DNA of 10,333 bases from Acanthamoeba lenticulata (lineage: Eukaryota; Discosea; Longamoebia; Acanthamoebidae). Position numbers and translations under genes: made by a program. The notes under the pieces were generated by a model. It did not search any database, was not told the DNA's origin, and saw nothing but the letters and a program-made list of their open reading frames with translations. The DNA lies in assembly GCA_002179805.1 (NCBI GenBank), contig NAVB01001329.1, forward strand, positions 1 to 10,333. The letters are read 5' to 3'. Each line of letters begins with the position of its first letter. Position 1 is the stretch's first letter. Below, in pieces: positions 1 to 7,305 of this stretch.

Positions 1-70
1 TTCCTGCCCCGTTCTCACTTTCTTGCACTCGTGCATCCTCTTATGTCTGGATAATGTGATGCACTCGTAG
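1..70 (+). other. 3' part of an importin-4 intron
   Basis: No coding frame matching the importin is visible here. The stretch ends in TAG at 68-70, directly before the first recognisable importin exon, so it is best read as the tail of an intron whose 5' part lies outside the window. Confidence 0.6.
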
Positions 71-3000
71 AAAGCGTTTGGCGACCTGTTGCCGTCGATG
101 CTGCAGACCCTCAACTACTGCCTCCAGCACGAGCTCTACGATGAGAGCACCTGCGCGTTTGAGATTTTCAACGAACTCATTGAGTCGGTTCGGCGCTGCT
201 TCAATCCCCTCTCTTCTTCTGGCTTTGCTTGACAAAATGCACTTGTTGTCCTGTTTGCAGCCCCTGGGCGTGGTGGTGCCGCATGTGCCGCTTCTGACAC
301 GCGCCATGCTCGAAATCGGAGCCAACCGCAACATCGACCTGTCTGTCCGCGAGATGGCCCTCACGGTCGTGCAGTGGATCACTTCCTAGTATGCCCTTCC
401 CCTTGGCGGCACACACACACACACATTCTTGGGCCATTCTTTCGAACCAAGCCAAAAACAACTGCTGACTGGCCTGTTGCTGCAGCAAGCCGAAGGCGCT
501 GACGCAGAACCAGCTGCTCCAGCCGTGCCTACAAGTTGCCTTTGCCATGTGCAACGAGTTCCCTGAGGATGCGGAGGAGGAAGACGATGATGACGATGAC
601 GAGGGGATGTACCTGCCCGCTCATGAGTTTGGCGCGCAGATGATCGACCACTTTGCTCTCACGCTCTCGGCGAAGAAGGTACGAACTCCAGTTCTCAGGA
701 AGGCTCCTCGGCAGTTGTAGTTGTGATTGCTCATAAAGCGTGCCCCCACAGGTCTTCCCGCCGTGCGTCGAGTTCGCCCGGCACTTCCTGCAGTCCTCTA
801 AGCCCAACGAACGGCGGGCTGCGCTGACGGTCCTTACGGTATAGCTTTTCCACCAGCGCCATAGCGCGTCCATCCATGTTCGAGTGGCGCGTCCCTAACT
901 TTTTGTATGCGCGGCCGGAACACTCTACGCTAGGTCCTGGCTGAGGGCTGTGCCGACTTGATGAGCGAGAACCTGGGCCCACTCTTGGAGTTTGTCTACC
1001 GGGGCTTCTCCGACCCTTCGCAGAAGGTCAAGGAGGCCGCCTGCCTGTGCATCGGCCAATTCGCCTGTATGTATTTCTTACCCCTCGCCTCGTCATGCCA
1101 CAGGCGTCGAGCATGGTCCAGCCGTGACTCACCTCGCATACGTGTGCAGCTCACTTGGTGCCCGACATCATCGAGTACCACGACAAGGTGCTGCCGATGC
1201 TCATCGCCTGCCTGCGCGACAACAACCGCGACGTCATCATGAAGGCTTGCTACGCCCTGGAGTCCTTCGTCGTCCCTCTGGGTAATGACTGCGCCGCCTG
1301 CCAGCACATTATTGTGCTCTGTTCCTCACGTCTGACACCTTGCGTGCATACCGCAGAGGAGCAAGTGCTTCCTTATCTTGAGGCGCTGACGACTCGGCTG
1401 CTGGAGCTGCTCAGCGGGGCCGAGGTCGAGGTACGCGAGATGGTGCTGCCGGCCCTCTCGGCCCTGGCCGAGGCCGCCGACCGGGCCTTCCTCCCCTACT
1501 ACCCGAAGACGATGGAGCTGGTCACCCTCATGATGAGCCAGGTGCCTTCCCCCTCTTTCTCCTCCTGTTGAGCCGGGCAGTGTCGAGGTGGAAGATGATG
1601 GGCTCAACATGTTACTCGGACACGACGCCGCAGGACAAGAACGAGTACCTGATCCTGCGCTGCCGTGCGACCGAGTGTGCGGGCATTCTCGCCGTGGCGG
1701 TCGGCAAGGAGGTCTTCCAGGTATGTCTATTTTCTATTCTATTTTATTAATGGCCATAAATCTTACCCGTAACTGTGGGGAGAACAGCCGATCGCAGAGC
1801 AGTTGGTGCATCTGGCTTGCGAGGGCATGAAGCTCGAGGACTGCGAGCTGCGCGAATACACGCACGGCTTCTTTGCCAACCTGGCCGAGTGCCTGGGCAC
1901 TGACTTTGTCAAGTATCTCCCGCTGGCCGTCCCCCTCGCCTCGGCCTCGTGCCTTTCCAACGAAGGCCTCGTCTTCTACAAGGTCGAGCTCCTTCCCGTC
2001 CCTCCCCATCCCCTCCCCACCCCACATCATGGACCGCCGCCAACAACAACAACAGGAGACGAGCGAGGAGATCGCGGGCATCACAGAGGACACCCAGTTT
2101 GCGCAGACGAACGTGGGCGCACCGGAGGCCTACTTTGACGAGAAGTCGTCGGCGGCGCGGGCGCTGGGCGAGTTTGCTAAATTCTCGGGTCCCGAATTCA
2201 TGTGCTACGTCCCCAAGACGCTCGAGGTGCTCACCGAGATGGCCAAGTTTGGCTTTGGCGAAGTGCGTCAGAACGCCATCAACAGCTTGGTTGGTCCGTG
2301 GCCCTTCCTCCCGCCTTTTTAATTTTTATTATTCTTATTTTCCGCTCAGGCTGACGCACAAGCACATCTCCACACAGAATTGGTGGAGGCCACCCACAAG
2401 GCGTATCCCCCGGCGCAGCCCATCCAAATGGGCGTGCCGGCCACGCAGCAGCCGCCCCTTCCCGAGCAGATGCGGGTCGTCCTGGAGACCGTCCTCAAGA
2501 TCTTCATCTACACCATCGGCCATGTACTCGAGCTTCTTCTTTTTCTTCTCCGGGAGACGTGTCGCTGACGCTATGTTGTGGGTCGGACGGCAGGACGAGA
2601 ACAAGACGGTGGTGTCGCGGGCCTGCTCGGCCTACGGCGTCGTGGCCAAGCTCGTGGGTCCTCCCGGCATCGAGCCCAGTACGCCAGCCATTCCTTTCCA
2701 CCGTGCACGGTGAGAGCGCTTGTGGCTCATGCGTGTGTGCTCCGTCTTGGTCGTGCTGCAGCGTTCGCCAAGGCCGCGACTGCGCTCGAGGCGGTGGTCA
2801 AGGGCAAGGCCACGTGCCACAAGGTCGAGCAGGAGGAGTTTGAAGACGAGGAGGTGTCGGAGGAGAGGGAGGTGGCCTTTGTCGACAACGTTGCCGATTG
2901 CCTGATGGACTTGGCCACCGTGTGCGGCCCCTACTGGGAGCCCTTCTTCAAGAAGCTGCTCCCGAGCCTGCTCGATTATCTCGTGCGTTTCCTGCCCTCT

Positions 3001-3938
3001 CCCCTCGGAGGCTACGCGGGACATGTTGGGCTGACTCGGCTTGTTCTCCCAAACGCGCAGGAGCGTGGGCCCGACTTTGCAGTCGTCATCATTGGCCTCT
3101 TGGCCGAGACTTCGAAGGCCCTCAAGCAGGCCGTCCTTCCGTACTTCAAGGTGCGATCTTAGACCCCTCGTGTTCCCCCCCCCCCCTTTAACAGGAAACC
3201 AACCGGCATTCGTTGTCGTGTCCATGGGCATTTGTCCAGCAATTCCTGCAAATCGCTTTGAAGGCGTTGGCCCATGACGACGACCAGATCAAGCGCAACG
3301 CAGCCTACATGTGCGGCGTGCTGTGCACTTCGGTCGGCGCTGAATCCGTCCAGTTACGATCCAGCTCCCTCACGCATATATGCGACATATGACGATGCTG
3401 ACGATGATGTGGTGCTCCCTTTTCTTTTTCCAGGTACTACCCGGAGATTCTTCGACGACTGGTGCCGCTCTTCGGCAACAAGGAAGCCGCTCTGTCGGAC
3501 AACGTGTGCGGTGCTGTGGCGCGCATGATCCTCAACTCTCCCGAGTCGGTGCCACTCGAGCAGGTGCTGCCGCTTTTGTACAAGGCTTTGCCGCTCAAGG
3601 CCGATTTCGAGGAGAACGAGAACGTGTACAACAGCATCTTCTTCCTCTTCAGCACCAACAACAAGATCGTACGTGCTTCGCCTTTCAATCACCAACAATC
3701 GAGAGAAGGAAGACTTACAACAGGATGGTCACGACAGGTGGGTGTGGAGGGCGTCATTCCCATGACCATCAACATTTTCAGCCAGGCCCTGGCCGACCCG
3801 CGGCTGCCGGCCAGCACGCAGAACACGATGGTCATGTTGATCAAGGCCCTCGCCCAGCAGAACTCTGCCTTCATCCAGCAGATCATCAGCCATCTTCCTG
3901 CCCCCCAGCAGCAGACCCTCGCCAAGTACCTCCAGTAA
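71..3938 (+). CDS. IPO4: Importin-4 like karyopherin-beta, 5' partial, 17 exons
   Basis: Nuclear transport receptor of the importin-beta family. Known members (human IPO4, yeast Kap123) carry ribosomal proteins and histones through the nuclear pore and release them on binding Ran-GTP. Proposed exons: 71-187, 261-388, 486-678, 752-838, 934-1066, 1150-1281, 1357-1541, 1634-1720, 1788-1982, 2056-2293, 2378-2523, 2594-2678, 2762-2982, 3061-3150, 3240-3352, 3434-3668, 3738-3938. All 16 introns are GT-AG, 67-97 nt, and every junction keeps frame, giving 861 residues and a TAA at 3936. The family is about 1,080 residues, so roughly 220 N-terminal residues are missing at the left edge. The protein is a chain of HEAT-type helix pairs (for example CYALESFV in exon 6, FGNKEAALSDNVCGA in exon 16). 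An acidic loop with six consecutive Asp lies in exon 3 and a second Glu-rich loop in exon 13, as in IPO4 relatives. The FDEK motif in exon 10 and the ALPLKADFEE segment in exon 16 point to IPO4 rather than importin-5. Exon edges are predicted, not proven. Confidence 0.9.
410..425. repeat. (CA)8 microsatellite in importin intron 2
   Basis: Eight CA units lie inside the intron spanning 389-485. This is a simple repeat with no visible coding role and a likely site of length variation between strains. Confidence 0.85.
3175..3186. repeat. 12-nt poly-C run in importin intron 14
   Basis: Twelve consecutive C lie in the pyrimidine-rich 3' half of the intron at 3151-3239. It may simply be part of the pyrimidine tract. 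Homopolymers of this length are also prone to sequencing error, but an error here would not change the reading frame. Confidence 0.8.
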
Positions 3939-4138
3939 GCGCAGTGATGCCCACAAAACAATTATTTATACATTTTTCGAAATCGCGTCACATTTCTCTC
4001 AGTTGCGCGGCAGTTCTGCCTGAAAAATCACGCAACTGGCCAACTGCGACCAATGGGACGCCAGATTGAACTGCAGGCGTTGCTGACCCCAACATCAACA
4101 CGCACAACTCACGAACACGAACAAGAGAGAAGTAAGAC
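3939..4138 (+). promoter_or_regulatory. Spacer: importin-4 3' end and presumed hydG promoter
   Basis: These 200 nt lie between the importin stop and the hydG start, both on the + strand. The first 40 nt are AT-rich (around 3958-3978) and probably hold the importin 3' end, though no AATAAA is present. Further on are CAGTTG at 4000-4005, CAACTG at 4033-4038 and again at 4041-4046, and CCAAT at 4050-4054. The octamers CAGTTGCG (4000-4007) and CGCAACTG (4031-4038) form a perfect inverted repeat with a 23-nt loop. CAACTG fits a MYB core and also an E-box. No TATA box is seen close to the hydG ATG. The regulatory role is inferred from position and motif only. Confidence 0.4.
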
Positions 4139-6278
4139 ATGTTTGCCAAGAGGTTAACCACGGCGGCGCGAGTTCCCTCCACTTCTTGGGCAGCACGGCA
4201 GGCGGCCAGTCGGCTGCTGGTGAGTCCTTCTCGCGGCATGCGGTGGAGTGTTGAACTTGAACGTACGTACCGCTTCCATACGCATTCTTTGTTCGCGTGG
4301 GGCTCATGTATGGGGCACGCGTGCAGCTCACAAGCTCGCCAGCGCGGAGGAGATCATAAATGAGAACGAGATCAATAGACAGCTGGAGGAGACGAAGGAG
4401 TTGGCGCGCGACCCACTGGTCATTCGGGACATCTTAGCAAAAGCCAAGCAACGCGCGCTCCTTCAGGACATCAAGGTACTTGTGTCTCGCTCCTGCTAGC
4501 CCGCGCAGTAGCTCACCGCGGTGTCGGATTAGGGTCCTGTTGGCAGCGAGTACGTGCAGGGACTCAACCTGCGAGAGACGGCCACATTGCTCAACCTCGA
4601 CGCACACTCGAAAGACCCCGAGAACCAGAAGCTCATGCAGGAGCTGTTTGATACAGCCCTGTCGATCAAAAAGACCATCTACGGTATGCTGCAGACCCTC
4701 TGGCTCCAAAACGTGCGTTCGCTCATAAAAACACACCAAACACGCAGGAAATCGCATCGTGCTCTTTGCGCCGCTGTACCTGGCCAACTATTGCGTTAAC
4801 ACATGCACCTATTGCGCTTTCCGCGGCGCCAACACGCACATCGGCCGCAGCGCCCTCACCAAAGAGGAGCTCATCCAGGTTCGCGGCCTCTGCTGGCGAA
4901 CCTCTGTGGGGATAGGGCCGGAACTCACCGTCTTGGCCGCAGGAAGTGGAAGCCCTGGAGAGGCAAGGCCACCGGCGCCTGCTGCTCCTGACCGGCGAGC
5001 ATCCCAAGTACACGTTCGATCAGTTCCTCGACGCCTTGCAAACCGTCAAAAACGTGAAGACAGGTGCGCCTCTTGGTTCTATGCTGTGGCGCTTGGAGGA
5101 TTGCTGATTGCCAGCGTGGGACAGACCCGTGCGGCGACATCCGGCGAATCAACGTCGAGATCCCGGCGCTGTCGGTCTCTGACTTCCGGCGGCTGAAGAA
5201 GACCGACTGTGTGGGCACCTACACGCTCTTCCAGGAGACCTACCACCGCGAGAGCTTCCGGCGGTTCCACCCTGGCGGACCCAAGTCCGACTACGAGCAC
5301 AGACTGCAGACGATGGACCGCGCCCAGATCGCGGGCATCGATGATGTCGGGATCGGCGCCCTGTTCGGCCTGCACGACTACCGGTTCGAGGTGATGGCCC
5401 TCCTCATGCACGCTCAACACCTCGAGTCCGCCTTTGGAGCCGGTGCGCACTTGCTTGACCTTGGCGCCAAGACGTGAAACCCCTCACACACGAGTGATCT
5501 TGTGCTGGACAGGCCCGCACACGATCTCCATCCCGCGCATGCGCCCCGCCGATCACGCGCCCGACGCCATCAGGCCCCCGGCGCCCGTCGATGACGAGGA
5601 CTTCAAGAAGCTGGTGGCCGTCATTCGCTGCGCCGTGCCCTACACGGGCATGATCCTGTCGACCCGCGAGTCGCCCGAGACGCGGCGGCAGCTGCTCAAC
5701 CTGGGCGTGAGCCAGATGTCGGCCGGCAGCAGGACCGAGGTCGGGTCCTACCACAAGGGCGACGTGGGCGCCGAGGCCAAGATCAAGCAGCAGTTCGAGA
5801 CGTCGGCTTCCACGCCCTCGGCCGACGACAAGACGCAGGCGGGCCAGTTTGCTCTGCTCGATGAGCGAAGCACGGAAGACGTGGTGAAGGACCTGATGCA
5901 GATGGGCTTCCTGCCCTCGTGGTGCACCGCCTGCTACCGATTGGGCCGCACGGGAGAGGCCTTCATGAAGATCGCCAAGAAGGGCGACATCCAGAACTTC
6001 TGTCACCCCAACAGTCTCCTCACCCTGCAAGGTCGGGCCTCCAGTCTCCTCGCGCGCTGCCGCCGCTTCCTCCTCCTCAACCTCAACCCCAGTCTAAACT
6101 GCTGTTTGCTTTGGATCGGTGTGCAGAGTACCTGAACGACTACGCCTCGGATGAGACCAAGAAGCTGGGCGAGGCCGTGATTGCCCGAGAGCGCGAGACC
6201 ATCTCCACCCGAGCCCAGAAGGCCCTGGACAAGAAGCTCAAGCGCATCGACGCTGGCGAGCGCGACCTCTACTTTTAA
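4139..6278 (+). CDS. hydG: [FeFe]-hydrogenase maturase HydG, mitochondrial type, 8 exons
   Basis: Radical SAM tyrosine lyase. In the known family it cleaves tyrosine to p-cresol plus CO and cyanide, and builds the iron-CO-CN unit for the [FeFe]-hydrogenase H-cluster. Proposed exons: 4139-4262, 4327-4475, 4533-4683, 4748-4878, 4943-5063, 5125-5442, 5513-6031, 6127-6278 (554 residues, TAA stop); the seven introns are 57-95 nt and all keep frame. The radical SAM motif CX3CX2C is at C157/C161/C164, after the family-typical NRIVLFAPLY. The C-terminal CX2CX22C at C469/C472/C495 binds the auxiliary iron-sulfur cluster and separates HydG from ThiH and HydE. The first 27 residues begin MFAKRLTTAARVPS; they are rich in Arg, Ala and Ser with no acidic residue, as in a mitochondrial leader. 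Bacterial HydG is about 470 residues, and the leader explains much of the extra length. Introns rule out bacterial contamination. The start is the first ATG before the leader. The least certain junction is intron 1, where a second donor at 4220 is possible. Confidence 0.93.
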
Positions 6279-6354
6279 CTCTTTGCTCTGTCTTTCGCTT
6301 TCTGTCAACAGCCGCAACAACAAAGTTATGTACCACACGACGGGAGGTTATGTA
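6279..6354. other. 76-nt spacer between convergent genes
   Basis: Only 76 nt separate the hydG stop (+ strand) from the SPFH-like gene stop (- strand). There is a pyrimidine-rich stretch at 6279-6307 and no AATAAA on either strand. The two mature transcripts probably overlap at their 3' ends. Confidence 0.6.
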
Positions 6355-7217
6355 TTAGTTGGGCCACTTGGCCAGGTACTCGTTCAGACGTTCTGCGTTG
6401 TCGCCCACAGCCCGAAGTGAAGTCACCCGCACTGTGTCGTGTGCGTGGAGAAGGGTTAGAGCCCTGGGGCAAGACTTCTTAGGGATGATGATGGCGATGG
6501 TGAGGAGGGTATTGCGCATACTCGTCTCCGCTCGGAGGCCCAGCTTGCGCCGATCAAAGGCGTAGTTGAGGGCCGAGAGGAAAGGCTGGTCCAAACACGA
6601 GGTGTCTTCGGTAAAGAGCTTGATGCTCATCTGAGCCACCGTGTCCCGGAGCACCTCGCGGACGACGGGCTGCGCCGGGTAGGGAAAATTGTCGGCCATG
6701 CCCGGGTAGTACATCATGTCCGCCGGGCCCACGACCTTGAAGTCGAGGCTCAGGCTGATCACTAACTGAGCCTCCTCCGCGGTTTTAACTGTCCTGTCGA
6801 CCCGCCAAAGTGAGGTCTGCTGTCGTCAAAGAAAGGGCATCATAGAGGCTGCGCACTCCTGGTCTATTGTCAGGTTGTGTATCTCCAGGAAGTTGATGGT
6901 CATGAACTCTTTGCCTTTCGTTGCATCCCGATACGGTTTGAGCCGGTCTTTGAACGGGTTCATCTGCCCTTCGCACACGCGTGACATGAGCGACCATTTG
7001 GCGCCACGCGCTACGCTGTCGCTAGAAGGGGGAGTTACCACATGCCGTCCCGCCAGCAGCACCCGATGGTACTCGCCTTTCCTTTCCACCACAACCGCTT
7101 CATTGGTGGGCACCTGCATCAAACGGGAGGGGTGTGAGGCACAACAAGAAGAAGCTCGTTGCAAGGATCCGTGCACACCTTGTAGTAGGTCTTCTTTTTC
7201 ACGGGTGGTGCTGCCAT
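6355..7217 (-). CDS. Small band-7/SPFH domain-like protein, 4 exons
   Basis: Band-7 (SPFH) proteins such as stomatin and prohibitin form membrane-linked oligomeric scaffolds; the role of this one is unknown. Proposed exons on the - strand: 7217-7179, 7113-6857, 6793-6522, 6431-6355, with introns of 65, 63 and 90 nt; all junctions keep frame, giving 214 residues. After a Lys-rich start (MAAPPVKKKTYYK), residues 14-41 read VPTNEAVVVERKGEYHRVLL and onward, very like the opening strands of stomatin-type domains. The segment LTIDQETVKTAEEAQLVISL near residues 94-113 matches the family's paired strands around a conserved acidic residue. A PVVREVLRDTV helix follows, then the GLRAETMRVTSL strand near the domain end. 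No transmembrane helix, hydrophobic hairpin or long coiled coil is visible, so it is the bare domain, with a loop of about 40 residues after the first strands. The start is the first ATG of the frame, 88 nt from the upstream gene's stop. The family call rests on pattern only; a vault-shoulder-like fold is an alternative. Confidence 0.72.
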
Positions 7218-7305
7218 CAATCTTGCTGTGTCTGGGCTTGACTTGGCACAAAATGAATTTTTTCCGATTTTCCCAAACTATTTCCGTGTTGTCTAACTTT
7301 TTATT
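7218..7305 (-). promoter_or_regulatory. 88-nt spacer, presumed promoter of the SPFH-like gene
   Basis: This stretch must hold both the 3' end of the transporter gene and the start region of the SPFH-like gene, both on the - strand. It is AT-rich compared with its surroundings, with A/T runs around 7253-7266 and 7299-7307. No TATA or CCAAT motif is evident. The function is inferred from position alone. Confidence 0.35.

Noticed and set aside
1949..2713. 254-codon open frame on the + strand, Arg/Ser/Pro-rich
   Set aside because: It crosses several importin introns in a different frame and has the composition of an out-of-frame GC-rich shadow.
2632..3231. 199-codon open frame on the - strand
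   Set aside because: It is antisense to importin exons 12-14 and runs through introns without similarity to a known protein.
5404..6030. 208-codon open frame on the - strand
   Set aside because: It lies fully opposite hydG exons 6 and 7, which carry conserved HydG motifs. Long antisense frames are expected in GC-rich coding DNA, and its sequence resembles no family I recognise.
4139..6278. ThiH or HydE instead of HydG
   Set aside because: The C-terminal CX2CX22C cluster motif and the protein length fit HydG, not ThiH or HydE.
4139..6278. hydG as bacterial contamination or a very recent bacterial transfer
   Set aside because: Seven spliceosomal-type introns and a leader of eukaryotic mitochondrial type show a settled nuclear gene. 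An older transfer remains possible and needs a tree.
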